Positions 1 to 8,538 of a stretch of 64,000 bases of DNA are shown one piece after another (position 1 is the stretch's first letter; each line of letters begins with the position of its first letter). The notes under the pieces are model-generated. The model saw only the letters and a list, made by a program, of their open reading frames with translations, was not told the DNA's origin and ran no database searches. The position numbers and the translations under genes were made by a program. This DNA is from Thermosipho africanus Ob7 (lineage in GTDB: Bacteria > Thermotogota > Thermotogae > Thermotogales > Fervidobacteriaceae): the NCBI RefSeq assembly GCF_003351105.1, contig NZ_NKRG01000001.1:1-64000 (forward strand). Direction: 5' to 3'.

Positions 1-4
1 AGAT

Positions 5-439
5 TCATATCCATCTTATAGAAGATGGAGTCTTCTTTGCTTTTATTTCGATAAATTTTTCAAATATTTTTAAGACATCAATAGATGCTATTGTTGAAAG
101 CTTTTGGTTTATGAGTTTGAGCTTTATAATATCACTTTTTGTCACCTCTTGCTTTAAAAACACTTCTTCTAAATAACTAAAAAGCTCATTGTAAATACTT
201 GCTTTTAATTCAAGAATTTTTAAATTTTCTTCTTTTAGCATTTCTACTTCAGTTTGTTTGTTTAAAAGAAGTGATGTAATTAGTATAGTTATGACGGTTC
301 CTATAAAAGCGGCAAGAATTTCTTGGGAATAGGGAAAGTCAGAATTAGAATAATACATTTCTCTAAATAGGAAATATGTAATTATTGATAGAGCAATTGC
401 CAATATCATCATCAAAAGATTTTTGTTTTTTAATGACAA
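5..439 (-). CDS. small two-TM membrane protein of unknown function
   Basis: I do not recognise this protein. It has two hydrophobic segments (about residues 5-25 and 40-58) followed by a charged, helical, probably cytoplasmic tail of about 80 residues. The GTG at 448 abuts the AGAAAGG ribosome site, so I prefer the in-frame TTG at 439, which lies at normal spacing from GGGTG and gives 144 aa. It starts 18 bases after the stop of the WecA-like gene, so the two are probably cotranscribed. A hairpin (arms 10-17 and 22-29) overlaps the last codons. The stop lies at the very edge of the window, so nothing downstream can be judged. Confidence 0.55.
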   Translation of the reverse strand: MSLKNKNLLMMILAIALSIITYFLFREMYYSNSDFPYSQEILAAFIGTVITILITSLLLNKQTEVEMLKEENLKILELKASIYNELFSYLEEVFLKQEVTKSDIIKLKLINQKLSTIASIDVLKIFEKFIEIKAKKTPSSIRWI

Positions 440-457
440 ATAGAACACCCTTTCTTT

Positions 458-1390
458 TTAGTTTTCAGTCTCTTTGTTGTCATATTTTAAAAGAGACAGT
501 TTAATTGTTAAAATAGTCATCAAAAATCCTGTAAGAAAAAGTGAAAGTTTATCGTATTTTATGTATAAAATACCTAAAAGGCAAAAAATAGAACTTATCA
601 AAGCCATTGTGAAAAACGTTTTTCTTTTATCTTTTAATCTTTTTTGAAGTTTGTCATAGATATGGTCTCTGTCACCTTCAAAAGGTGATTTTCCAGCAAG
701 AACTCTTCTAGTCATACTTGTAAATGTGTCAAGGAAAAAAGGACTTAAAATTATTAGAGCTGCTATAGTGTGTGATAAACTCTTGGAAAAAGATGAAATA
801 ACGGAAACTCCTAAAATTGCTCCAATAGTGTAGCTTCCCATATCACCCATGAAAATTTTTGCTGGTGGAAAGTTGAATATAAGGTAAGCAAGTAATGAGC
901 CAATAAGTGATATTAGATAATATTTATCATTTGGAAATGTGACAGTCCATATAAGTCCAAATGCAGCTATGGTTGAAGTTATTGCACAAACTCCATCCAT
1001 TCCATCCATCATATTTACAGAGTTAATCAAAAAAGCGTAAAAAATTGTGGCAATAGTTATTTCAATAGGATTTGTCAAAAATCTTGTGGATACAAGAAAT
1101 CCTATTATAAATTCTATAGTTAATCTTAACCAAGGGTTTATTGATTTTAGATCGTCATAAAGTCCCATTAAACTAAGAACTACTATATACATTTTTCTAA
1201 ATAAGCTAAATGGTGTAAAAATCAGGAATGAGAAAACAAACGCTGCACCGCCCAAATAAGGAGTTGATTTCTCGTGGTTTTTAAGTTTGTTATCAGGTTT
1301 GTCTACTATACCAAATTTAAAAGCTATTTTTCTCAAAAAAGGGATTAAAATAAGCGTCAGAATAAAAGAACCAACGAATGCATAGAGCAT
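458..1390 (-). CDS. UDP-sugar:undecaprenyl-phosphate sugar-1-phosphate transferase (WecA/TagO type)
   Basis: Glycosyltransferase family 4 integral membrane enzyme of the MraY/WecA/TagO superfamily. It would transfer a HexNAc-1-phosphate from a UDP-sugar to undecaprenyl phosphate on the inner face of the membrane, starting a cell-surface polymer. Seen: about ten hydrophobic segments, GLYDDLKS, NMMDGMDG (the Asp-rich Mg site), FMGDMGS, and the WecA-type cytoplasmic loop SPFEGDRDHIYDKL, whose HIYD-type His motif separates WecA/TagO from MraY. At 310 aa it has the usual family length. The start follows GGAGGTCTTAT. The sugar specificity cannot be read from sequence. Confidence 0.85.
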   Translation of the reverse strand: MLYAFVGSFILTLILIPFLRKIAFKFGIVDKPDNKLKNHEKSTPYLGGAAFVFSFLIFTPFSLFRKMYIVVLSLMGLYDDLKSINPWLRLTIEFIIGFLVSTRFLTNPIEITIATIFYAFLINSVNMMDGMDGVCAITSTIAAFGLIWTVTFPNDKYYLISLIGSLLAYLIFNFPPAKIFMGDMGSYTIGAILGVSVISSFSKSLSHTIAALIILSPFFLDTFTSMTRRVLAGKSPFEGDRDHIYDKLQKRLKDKRKTFFTMALISSIFCLLGILYIKYDKLSLFLTGFLMTILTIKLSLLKYDNKETEN

Positions 1391-1493
1391 ATAAGACCTC
1401 CTTAAAATGAAAATATAAAGAATGTATTTACATATGATATTTTATCATAACTAAGATAAGAAAACTATTTTCTTTAAAATTTAACATTTATAC

Positions 1494-1522
1494 TTGACGA
1501 ATGATAAATGATGTTAGATAAT
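1494..1522 (+). promoter_or_regulatory. promoter for the FmdB-like gene
   Basis: TTGACG at 1494-1499, a 17-base spacer, and GATAAT at 1517-1522. This is a near-consensus housekeeping promoter about 50 bases before the start of the zinc-ribbon gene. Confidence 0.7.
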
Positions 1523-1570
1523 ATAAAATGAAAATATAAAGTTACTGAAAATAAGACAGGAGGTGAGAAT

Positions 1571-1786
1571 ATGCCAATGTATAGGTATGTATGTAAGAGT
1601 TGTGGTCACGAAAAAGTAGAACTTCATTCTATTAACGATAATCCTGATATCACCTGTGATGTTTGTGGTTCAAAAATGGAAAGAGCAATTGGAAGAGTTG
1701 GTATAGTTTTTAAAGGTAGTGGTTTTTATATTACAGATAGTAGAAAATCTTCTTCAACTTCTTCAACTGATAGTTCTTCAAAATAA
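1571..1786 (+). CDS. FmdB-family zinc-ribbon protein
   Basis: A 71-residue protein with the FmdB-type putative regulatory zinc ribbon: Y-x-C-x-x-C near residues 7-11 (YVCKSCGHEK) and C-x-x-C near residues 29-32 (CDVCGSKMER). The tail after residue 58 is almost only Ser, Thr and Lys, as in many members of the family. The first FmdB was named from an amidase/formamidase cluster, but the function of most homologues is unknown. It is monocistronic: its own promoter lies upstream and a hairpin follows its stop. The start follows AGGAGGTGAGAAT. Confidence 0.8.
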   Translation: MPMYRYVCKSCGHEKVELHSINDNPDITCDVCGSKMERAIGRVGIVFKGSGFYITDSRKSSSTSSTDSSSK

Positions 1787-1792
1787 ATTAAA

Positions 1793-1813
1793 AGCCCCCA
1801 TTAAATGGGGGCT
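1793..1813. terminator. bidirectional terminator between fmdB-like and csp
   Basis: A perfect 9-bp stem (AGCCCCCAT / ATGGGGGCT) with a 3-base loop lies between two convergent genes. On the minus strand it is followed by a T-rich stretch (TTTTAATTTATTTT), so it suits the cold-shock gene best. On the plus strand the T run is weak. Confidence 0.8.
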
Positions 1814-1841
1814 GATTATTATCCTACTTTAACTTTACAAA

Positions 1842-2039
1842 TTAAAGAGGTTTTACATTTGCTGCTTGTGGACCTTTTTGTCCATCTTGAACGTCAAATT
1901 CTACTTCTTGACCTTCTTTTAATGTTTTGAAACCATCTGTTTGGATTGCACTCCAGTGTACGAAGATATCTTCTCCGTCCTCCTTAGTAATGAATCCATA
2001 ACCTTTTTTTGCATCAAACCACTTTACTGTACCTTTCAT
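1842..2039 (-). CDS. csp: cold-shock domain protein (CspA family)
   Basis: A 65-residue single cold-shock domain protein that binds single-stranded nucleic acid and acts as an RNA chaperone. RNP1 (KGYGFIT) and RNP2 (DIFVHW) are intact and the length is standard. I place the start at the ATG at 2039 (MKGTVKWF) after a strong GAGGAGG site. The frame stays open to 2111, but that stretch is leader RNA lying downstream of the promoter -10. The gene is transcribed from its own promoter inside the end of rsmI and ends at the hairpin at 1793-1813. Confidence 0.93.
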   Translation of the reverse strand: MKGTVKWFDAKKGYGFITKEDGEDIFVHWSAIQTDGFKTLKEGQEVEFDVQDGQKGPQAANVKPL

Positions 2040-2072
2040 AAAAAAACGCCTCCTCGTAAATCTTTTTACATT

Positions 2073-2090
2073 CCCCGTTTCCTTCCGGGG
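2073..2090 (-). promoter_or_regulatory. leader hairpin of the csp mRNA
   Basis: CCCCG (2073-2077) and CGGGG (2086-2090) form a GC stem around an 8-base loop in the roughly 50-nt csp leader, just upstream of the ribosome site. It stands out in such AT-rich DNA. It may stabilise the message or modulate translation; that role is inferred. Confidence 0.5.
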
Positions 2091-2094
2091 TTGA

Positions 2095-2793
2095 TTAGAG
2101 TATACACCCATTATTATTTTTTGTCAACAACTTATTTTTAAATACGACAGTAATTTCTCCTTTTACACCACCTGAAAAGTGCTCAAGGGCCTCTGAAATT
2201 GCTCCTTTAAAGTATTCTTGATGTATTTTTGTAAGTTCTCTTGCAATAAATATTTCAACATCTCCAATTATTTCAAGAATATCTTTTAGAGTTTTTAATA
2301 ACCTTTCTGGACTTTCAAAAAAAACAAAAACTTCTGCAAGATTTTCTTCCTTAATCATTCTTAAAAGTCTTCTTCTTTTTTTATCACGAGGCATGAAACC
2401 CAGGAATAAAAATCTATTTCCATAGAATCCACTAGCACTTAATGCTGTAATAGGTGCACTGGGGCCAGGGATAACATCCCAGGGAATATTGTTTTCAAGG
2501 CATATATTTACTAGTTCTGTGCCAGGATCAGATATAACAGGCATTCCAGCGTCGGAGATGTATGCTACGTTTTTATTATCTTTTAATAATTCTAAAATTT
2601 TGTTTTTCTTTTTTATCGATGAATGTTCATTGAATGAATCTACAGGCTTTTTTATATCAAAAAAATTTAAGAGCTTTAAAGCTCTTCTTGTATCTTCAGC
2701 AAAAATATAATCTATCTCTTCGCGAAGTATTCTCAGCGCTCTTAATGTAATATCTTCCAAATTTCCAATGGGTGTTCCAATTAAATACAGCAT
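2095..2793 (-). CDS. rsmI: 16S rRNA (cytidine1402-2'-O)-methyltransferase RsmI
   Basis: Tetrapyrrole-methylase fold enzyme that 2'-O-methylates C1402 of 16S rRNA using S-adenosylmethionine. Seen: the N-terminal [15 protein letters not shown], then [23 protein letters not shown] and the cofactor-loop [15 protein letters not shown], all in family order. At 232 aa it lacks the C-terminal helical extension of the E. coli protein. The start overlaps the preceding lipM/lplA-like gene by 13 bases, so translation is probably coupled. Its last codons contain the csp promoter. Confidence 0.92.
   Translation of the reverse strand: MLYLIGTPIGNLEDITLRALRILREEIDYIFAEDTRRALKLLNFFDIKKPVDSFNEHSSIKKKNKILELLKDNKNVAYISDAGMPVISDPGTELVNICLENNIPWDVIPGPSAPITALSASGFYGNRFLFLGFMPRDKKRRRLLRMIKEENLAEVFVFFESPERLLKTLKDILEIIGDVEIFIARELTKIHQEYFKGAISEALEHFSGGVKGEITVVFKNKLLTKNNNGCIL
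2099..2127 (-). promoter_or_regulatory. csp promoter inside the 3' end of rsmI
   Basis: Minus strand TTGACA (2122-2127), exactly 17 bases, TATACT (2099-2104). This is one of the best promoter matches in the window. It overlaps the last codons of rsmI, whose stop is at 2095-2097. Confidence 0.8.
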
Positions 2794-3497
2794 TTAAACT
2801 TCATCCTTTCATTTTCAGCTAGGGAAATAATCTCATTAACATTTTCGAACCTTTTAAGTTGAAATCTTTTACTAAACGATTTGTAGAGAGAATTCTTTAA
2901 TTCTTCTATATCAACTTCTTTTGCAAGATCCAATCCATATTGTATTATGGGCTTGCTTTGGTCTTTAAAACATTTTTCAATTCCTGTAGTTGTTTTAAGT
3001 ACTATTGAGCCGTGCTGCAATACAAAACTTTTTGTTCTCATTTGCGCACTTCCTATAATCTTTTTTCCATTAAGCACTATTTCATACCATGATGGAGCAT
3101 CAAAACACAACTGAGTATTTCCCCTACTAGAGTGAGAAACAATCTCAGCGGGGATACCTATATTGTTTAATGCCTCAACAATAATAGTTGAAATTTCTTT
3201 ATAAAGCTTTAAAACAGAGAGTCTAAACAATGGGTCAGTATTTGGTATAATAAAGCTGTATGTTAGCTCTTTGCTATGTAAAACAGCTCTTCCACCTGTA
3301 GGTCTTTTAACACAGTCGATTCCATTTTCTTTCAAATATGTAGTATTTACAACATCAACTGATTGATTTTTTCCAAGGGATAAAGTAGGATTTTTCCAAG
3401 TATATAGTCTAAAGTAAGAGCTTTGGCTTTTTCCCAAAACATAATCAATTGCCATATTTAAATCTCCAGGTATTTTCCAAGTCTCTATGTAAAACAT
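2781..3497 (-). CDS. lipoate-protein ligase / octanoyltransferase family protein (LipM-like)
   Basis: BPL/LPL-fold acyltransferase for lipoyl cofactor attachment. Seen: the hallmark RPTGGRAVLH at residues 65-74, and CFDAPSWYE followed by KKIIGSAQMR (residues 131-154). The invariant Lys and the Cys131 before FDAPSWYE resemble LipM, the octanoyl-ACP:GcvH octanoyltransferase in which that Cys carries the acyl intermediate. LplA-type ligases lack this Cys arrangement. I therefore favour LipM, but a lipoate ligase cannot be excluded. It is in the kinase-panD-rsmI operon; no lipoyl synthase or GcvH is nearby. Confidence 0.75.
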   Translation of the reverse strand: MFYIETWKIPGDLNMAIDYVLGKSQSSYFRLYTWKNPTLSLGKNQSVDVVNTTYLKENGIDCVKRPTGGRAVLHSKELTYSFIIPNTDPLFRLSVLKLYKEISTIIVEALNNIGIPAEIVSHSSRGNTQLCFDAPSWYEIVLNGKKIIGSAQMRTKSFVLQHGSIVLKTTTGIEKCFKDQSKPIIQYGLDLAKEVDIEELKNSLYKSFSKRFQLKRFENVNEIISLAENERMKFKCCI

Positions 3498-4097
3498 TTA
3501 CAACCTCCTAAATGCATCTAAGACACTTTCGGCAATTGCTGTATTTTTATCCTTTTCTATTGGAGCAGCTCCTATAATGCTTTCTTCTACATTTTTATAT
3601 TCTTTGGTAAGGTGAGTTATTAAAAAGTTTTTTCCGGCTAAAGAAACTTCAGCTATATCATCAACGGATATTACAAAATCGTGTATGTTTTCAAGAGCAT
3701 TTAAAACAGCATTTCCAATTACAATAGGTATATTTCTACTTGTTTTAGGACCGGAAAATTCACCGGACATTTTTTCCTGACCACGTACGATTTCAACAGA
3801 AACTTTAATATTTTTACCTTCATCTTTTACGTCTAATTTTTCAAGTCTGTAAGGTAAGACTTTAGAACTTTCAATTTTAGAATTTAATTGTGCTATACTT
3901 ATAACTTTTCTGTCAATTTTAATACCAAGGCTTGCAAATAATACTGTTTCTATATCTCGGACAATTTGCTTTGGAAGTTTTTCATCATCTGCAACTACAT
4001 GAAGCTCAACAATTTCTTCATCTTCAACAACAGCTTTTGCAGCCTGAATTCCAGGAATCTTAGTTAAAACTTCTTCGATGTTTGAAACATTAATCAT
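3498..4097 (-). CDS. conserved protein of unknown function
   Basis: A soluble 199-aa protein without a named domain that I can identify. The N-terminal part contains a segment of the type PKQIVRDIETVLFASLGI followed by KVISIAQL, which I recall from unannotated proteins of several Firmicutes and thermophiles (memory only). The second half ends in IGAAPIEKDKNTAIAESV. No signal peptide or membrane segment is present. The gene abuts the LipM-like gene with no gap and follows the 264-aa unknown gene by 3 bases. Confidence 0.7.
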   Translation of the reverse strand: MINVSNIEEVLTKIPGIQAAKAVVEDEEIVELHVVADDEKLPKQIVRDIETVLFASLGIKIDRKVISIAQLNSKIESSKVLPYRLEKLDVKDEGKNIKVSVEIVRGQEKMSGEFSGPKTSRNIPIVIGNAVLNALENIHDFVISVDDIAEVSLAGKNFLITHLTKEYKNVEESIIGAAPIEKDKNTAIAESVLDAFRRL

Positions 4098-4100
4098 ATG

Positions 4101-4895
4101 CTATCCCCCCATTTGAGCAACGAACCTCCTAAATTTTTCAAAATCGTCTATAAATTTTTCCAAAATTTTCCACTTTTCTTCGGAAAAAATTTCTTCTAAT
4201 TCAAGCTTAAACGTTCCAATAACTTTGTCTTTAATTTCCATAACAGGATAATATTTTCCAGAAGGTAGTTTATATTTTTCCTTTAAAAATCTGAAAAATT
4301 CAGCATATAGATTTTTATGTGGATCATTAATGATTCCGAAGAAATATATTCCATCATCAGTTAATGACATTTTTAGAAATCCTATTTTTTTACCATTTAT
4401 ATTCATAATTTTTTCATAAGCTTCATTGTCAATTATTTTTGCAAAATTAAGCCAAGGCTTTCCTGTAATTTCTTCTGAAAACATTTCTTTTGATACCAAT
4501 GATTTTTCACCACCAACAGCAAGAAAATGAGTTTGAAGTGGAAACCTTATAATTCCAGCTTGAACCTTAGAAATTGTGCTTTTATTAAAAATGGTGTTGT
4601 ATAACGCTTCAAACTCTTCGTTGACATATTCTTTTATTTTGTACAACGATGGAGATTTTAAAAAGGGGCTTGTGATTGAAATACCGTAAAAAAACTTACC
4701 CTCAGGATTAAAGCCAGCACTTAATGCAAAATCATTGTCGCTTGAAACCGTAACCAATATTAGATGTTTGTGAAAAACATCCAATTTTTCTTTATAGCTA
4801 TTTAGAAAATCTAAGAGTTTTTCTTTATCGCTGGACAGTATATTTTCCAACTTTTTACCAATATAACTTAACTTTTCGGGGCCGAAATATACCAT
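4101..4895 (-). CDS. hypothetical soluble protein, 264 aa
   Basis: I do not recognise this protein. It is Lys/Glu/Phe-rich with no membrane segment, no signal peptide and no cysteine cluster. Two loosely similar stretches (residues about 55-80 around FFYGISITSP and about 170-205 around IYFFGIINDP) suggest two related alpha/beta halves; this is by eye only. It sits 5 bases after panD and 3 bases before the next unknown gene. The start follows GAGGGAG. Confidence 0.65.
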   Translation of the reverse strand: MVYFGPEKLSYIGKKLENILSSDKEKLLDFLNSYKEKLDVFHKHLILVTVSSDNDFALSAGFNPEGKFFYGISITSPFLKSPSLYKIKEYVNEEFEALYNTIFNKSTISKVQAGIIRFPLQTHFLAVGGEKSLVSKEMFSEEITGKPWLNFAKIIDNEAYEKIMNINGKKIGFLKMSLTDDGIYFFGIINDPHKNLYAEFFRFLKEKYKLPSGKYYPVMEIKDKVIGTFKLELEEIFSEEKWKILEKFIDDFEKFRRFVAQMGG

Positions 4896-4900
4896 CTTTT

Positions 4901-5263
4901 TTAAACTCCCTCTTGCTTAATTTCAACTATTTCGTTTTTTTCATTCATTATAATCACTTTTGGGCCTTTATATTCATTGCTGTCATACATACCAAACGCC
5001 ATTATAATTACCCTGTCTCCTTGTTCTACCAATCTTGCTGCAGCACCATTTATCACTATCTTTTTACTTCCCTTTTCTTCGGGAATAATGTAAGTTACAA
5101 ATCTTTGACCATTATTTACATCGGCAACTAAAACTAGCTCATAAGGCTTCATTCCAGCCTTTTCTAATAATTCTGTATCAATTCCTATACTTCCCATGTA
5201 ATTAATGCTTTTGTCTGTTACTTTGGCCATATGAATTTTAGATTTTAACATTATCTCTTGCAT
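4901..5263 (-). CDS. panD: aspartate 1-decarboxylase precursor
   Basis: Converts L-aspartate to beta-alanine for pantothenate and CoA. It is made as an inactive pro-enzyme that cleaves itself at Gly24-Ser25 to form a pyruvoyl group. That site is present here as YMGSIGID with the same numbering as E. coli PanD. Also present are TYIIPEEKGS and INGAAARLVEQGDRVIIMAF. The length of 120 aa is standard. panB and panC are not in the window. Its ribosome site lies in the last codons of the preceding histidine kinase gene. Confidence 0.95.
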   Translation of the reverse strand: MQEIMLKSKIHMAKVTDKSINYMGSIGIDTELLEKAGMKPYELVLVADVNNGQRFVTYIIPEEKGSKKIVINGAAARLVEQGDRVIIMAFGMYDSNEYKGPKVIIMNEKNEIVEIKQEGV

Positions 5264-5264
5264 A

Positions 5265-7892
5265 CTAATCCTCCTTGTTTTCTAAAGGTAATTCGAATAT
5301 AAATCCATTCCCGTTTTCATCGGGTTCAACCCAAATTTTTCCATTATGTTCATCTTCAATTATTTTCTTACAGATCGGTAAACCTAAACCTGTACCGTGT
5401 ACCTTTGTAGTAAAAAATGGGGTAAATAATTTTTCAAGAATGTCTCTTGATATAGGTTTTCCTTCATTCCATATTTTTACTCGTACGGTTTTTAATAGTT
5501 TTTTAACCTCTATTATTATTTTACCACCAATAGGTGTCTCATCAATAGCATTTTGAATTAAGTTAATTAAAACTTGCTTGATTCTAGATTTATCCGCATA
5601 AATTTCTATATTTTCCTGGTCTGTCTTAAATTCAAAGAGTATGTTTTTTTCCTTAATCCTATCTTCGTGTAGAATGTAGACTTCAGAAATCAACTCGTTT
5701 AAATTGAATTCTGAAAATTCTATAATTTTTTTATCTCTACTAAACTCAAGAATTTCTGAGACAATGCTTTCAAGCCTTACAATTTCGTCGGATATTATTT
5801 TTAAATATTTTGATCTTTTATTTTCATCATTTGCGTATTTTTCAAGTCGCTTTACAAATCCTCCAAGAACAGAAATTGGATTTCTTAATTCATGGACAAC
5901 TCTTGCAGCCATTTCACCAAGGGCAGCTAATTTTTCTTGCTTTTTTCGCTCTTTTTCTAAAATAACTCTTTCCGAGACATCTTCAAAAGTTACAATTACA
6001 CCTTTAAGAATTATTCTTTCAGAGTCCCATAGTGGAGAAAAAGATACATCAAAGTATTTTTCCTGCCCCATTACTGGTATTAGGTAATTTGAAAGTTTAA
6101 TCTCTTCTTTTAATTTTAACACTTCAAGAGCCATGCTTTCTATATCTTCAAATTCTCCACCTAAATAGGCTAATTTTTTTTCTAACATTTGTTCTTTCGT
6201 TCTACCAAAGTAATATTCGGCTCTTTCATTCCATTCGGTTATTTTACCATCTTTTCCTAAGACAACAACTGCCGCTGAAAGATTTTGTAAAATAAGATCC
6301 GAAAATTCCTTTAAATACTCTACAAGGTTTTTTTGTTTTTCAAGATTCAATGTTTTTTCTTTTAACTCTTGGTAATTTATTGAATTTTCAATTGCAAGCC
6401 CTGCACTATCCGAGATAAGTCTTAAGATTTCTATATCTACACTATCAATTTCATGCTTTGAAAATTTATTATCTAATATTACAACCCCGATTGTGTCATT
6501 CTTACCTATTAAAGGTACAATTACAAATTCATCTACTCCAAGAAGCGGTACTAAAAAATCTACTTCTTCTAATCCGTCTAAAATTTTTTTGTTAACATGA
6601 ACAATTTTTCTTCTTAGAACAGCCCTTTCAAGAAATCTACTAGCGCCATATGGAATAATCTTATCTTTAATTTGCTTAGTTAATTCTCCATCAAGATCTA
6701 ATCCTAATGATTCTTCGCGAAGGTATTGAACCACATCTGCATATCTCATAGCACGTTGATTTGCTTTTTTCCATATTGTTTCTACTTCCTCTTCATTTGC
6801 AGGGCCAATCCATGCTTTACCGATAAGTGAGTTTTTTTCAAAATCTTTTAAAAGTAAAAGCGCACGATTAAAACCAAGGGTTCTTCCGGATGTAAGACCT
6901 ATTAGTAATATCTTCAAGACATTTTTTGGATCACTACTACTTCGCATTGCCTGACTGATATAGTGAACTATGCTCATTTTTCGCAGTTGCTCTTTTTGCT
7001 CTTCTATTAACCTTTCGTGTTCTTTTTTTAGTTCATTTAGTTTGTCAATTTCATTTTGGAGCTTTTTATAATACACAAGTCTTGAGATTGCAAGTTGGAA
7101 TCTTTTTACTGAGGCGACCACAAGTTCTAGATCAAAATCTTCATAACTTTTTTCTGGGATGTATCCTTCACCGTGTAGTTTATTTATGAAAATTAACCAT
7201 CCATCTTCTATGCCGTTTAAAGGAACACTCATTATCGACTTTATTTTTACTTTAAAATTTTTAAAATCTATATTGGCGCTTCTCAGAATTTGCGGTTCAC
7301 TTTTAAACACATGTATTGAAAAATCAGAAAAACCTGGTATTAAGCTTTCCGAAGGTTCAACTGGATAGGAATATTCAATAAAATAATCTTCTCCTGCTTT
7401 TTTGGCTAAAAACACAAATTCACTTGGAATGTACTTAAAAAGTTCTCCAACAAAATTTTTTTTGAGCTCTCCTAGACTATCACTTTTTTCAAATATGTCT
7501 GTAAGTTGTAGTATCTTCTCTAATTTTTCTTTTCTCCTATTAATTAAGAAAAGATCATAAACTAACGCAAAAAACTTTGAAAATTCGTTTATAAAAATTT
7601 GATCTTTTTCAAAGTTTTCTCCCACTATTATTGCGCCTATTTTTCTACCTTCAAATTCTAAAGGTATAATTTGTTTGTTGAAATTTTCATCATTAGCTTT
7701 TATTTTTTCCCCAGCATTGATACCAGCAACTATCCTGAAAATATTTTTTCTTTCTTCAAAGATTGCTAAACTTAATTCATTGACTTTGAGATGTTTTTTT
7801 AATGAATCAACTAATTTTTCCAAACTTTCATTTGGATATCCTTTTTCAAATAATTTATTTACAGCCTCATATATTAATGAATATTCTATCAT
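5265..7892 (-). CDS. soluble multi-GAF/PAS sensor histidine kinase
   Basis: An 875-aa kinase with no membrane segment. The order, by eye, is GAF-like region (about 1-115), second GAF-like region (about 125-290), short coiled coil, third GAF (about 310-510, ending SDSAGLAIENSINY), PAS (about 535-650, LSAAVVVLGKDGKITEWNERAE), HisKA and HATPase_c. The H-box is ARVVHELRNPIS; the N-box NLIQNAIDETP and G-boxes TGLGLPICKKI are intact, so it should be active. The nearest relatives in style are NtrB/AtoS-type kinases. I chose the ATG at 7892 after GGGGTGATTTTA rather than the GTG at 7901. There is no response regulator beside it; it heads the panD-lipM-rsmI operon. Confidence 0.88.
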   Translation of the reverse strand: MIEYSLIYEAVNKLFEKGYPNESLEKLVDSLKKHLKVNELSLAIFEERKNIFRIVAGINAGEKIKANDENFNKQIIPLEFEGRKIGAIIVGENFEKDQIFINEFSKFFALVYDLFLINRRKEKLEKILQLTDIFEKSDSLGELKKNFVGELFKYIPSEFVFLAKKAGEDYFIEYSYPVEPSESLIPGFSDFSIHVFKSEPQILRSANIDFKNFKVKIKSIMSVPLNGIEDGWLIFINKLHGEGYIPEKSYEDFDLELVVASVKRFQLAISRLVYYKKLQNEIDKLNELKKEHERLIEEQKEQLRKMSIVHYISQAMRSSSDPKNVLKILLIGLTSGRTLGFNRALLLLKDFEKNSLIGKAWIGPANEEEVETIWKKANQRAMRYADVVQYLREESLGLDLDGELTKQIKDKIIPYGASRFLERAVLRRKIVHVNKKILDGLEEVDFLVPLLGVDEFVIVPLIGKNDTIGVVILDNKFSKHEIDSVDIEILRLISDSAGLAIENSINYQELKEKTLNLEKQKNLVEYLKEFSDLILQNLSAAVVVLGKDGKITEWNERAEYYFGRTKEQMLEKKLAYLGGEFEDIESMALEVLKLKEEIKLSNYLIPVMGQEKYFDVSFSPLWDSERIILKGVIVTFEDVSERVILEKERKKQEKLAALGEMAARVVHELRNPISVLGGFVKRLEKYANDENKRSKYLKIISDEIVRLESIVSEILEFSRDKKIIEFSEFNLNELISEVYILHEDRIKEKNILFEFKTDQENIEIYADKSRIKQVLINLIQNAIDETPIGGKIIIEVKKLLKTVRVKIWNEGKPISRDILEKLFTPFFTTKVHGTGLGLPICKKIIEDEHNGKIWVEPDENGNGFIFELPLENKED

Positions 7893-7929
7893 TAAAATCA
7901 CCCCAATCTAATTTTAACATAAAATATAA

Positions 7930-7972
7930 CCTATTAAAAAAATAAAATGGCTTCGGAAGAGTCCGAAGCCAT
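7930..7972 (-). terminator. terminator after hpf, end of the recJ-atp-hpf run
   Basis: A perfect 11-bp stem (7947-7957 with 7962-7972) and a 4-base AGAG loop, followed on the minus strand by TTTTATTTTTTT. It separates the long atp/hpf unit from the histidine kinase operon. Confidence 0.88.
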
Positions 7973-7996
7973 TAGAAATTTTGTATTAGATTTTAA

Positions 7997-8527
7997 TTAT
8001 TCCTGAAATTCATATAAAACAAATTTACCATCTTTTCCCTTAATTAACATATTAATTTCATCTGTTTCCATATTTCTAAAAACGAAGAATTCATGATTCA
8101 TAACTTCCATTTGTGCGATTGCTTCTTCAACACTTGTTATCATTAGATTTACTCTTTTAACTGATGATATCTTTTCTTTAGGCTCTTCTACAGGCATTTC
8201 ATCTGTAAAGACCTCACCGAGCCCCTTCAAATTTGATTTATTTCTAGTTCTTGCATATTCTCTTTCCCTTTTTAATTTTTTTTCGAATGCATCTGATAGG
8301 ATATCAATTAAGTTATAAATATCATCGGAAGTTTCTGTAACTACAAGATCTTTGCCAAGATAATGCATCATTGCTTTTCCAATGAAACTAGTAGCATCTT
8401 TTTCTAATTTAATATCAAGATGTACTTCGTCTTCTAAAATCCTATCAACCTTTTGAAATCTTTTTTCAATATAATTTTTTACGGCATTTGTTAAATCAAA
8501 TCCTTTTGCGGATACTCTGTAATCCAT
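7997..8527 (-). CDS. hpf: ribosome hibernation promoting factor, long form
   Basis: Binds the 30S subunit in the A/P-site region and, in the long form, dimerises ribosomes into inactive 100S particles in stationary phase. The N-terminal S30AE/YfiA domain (about 1-100, VSAKGFDLTNAVKNYIEKRF) is followed by a linker and the C-terminal dimerisation domain (about 120-176, EEAIAQMEVMNHEFFVFRN). The length of 176 aa fits long HPF. It is the last gene of the run before the terminator, 11 bases after the membrane gene. The start follows GGAGGTGGTTTT. Confidence 0.93.
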   Translation of the reverse strand: MDYRVSAKGFDLTNAVKNYIEKRFQKVDRILEDEVHLDIKLEKDATSFIGKAMMHYLGKDLVVTETSDDIYNLIDILSDAFEKKLKREREYARTRNKSNLKGLGEVFTDEMPVEEPKEKISSVKRVNLMITSVEEAIAQMEVMNHEFFVFRNMETDEINMLIKGKDGKFVLYEFQE

Positions 8528-8538
8528 AAAACCACCTC

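Noticed and set aside
1433-1449. Inverted repeat TATGATA-TTT-TATCATA before the WecA-like gene as an operator
   Set aside because: Seven A/T-rich base pairs are easily expected by chance in this composition; kept only as a side note.
2040-2111. 24-residue N-terminal extension of the cold-shock protein
   Set aside because: It covers the promoter and leader; the standard MKGTVKWF start has a strong ribosome site.
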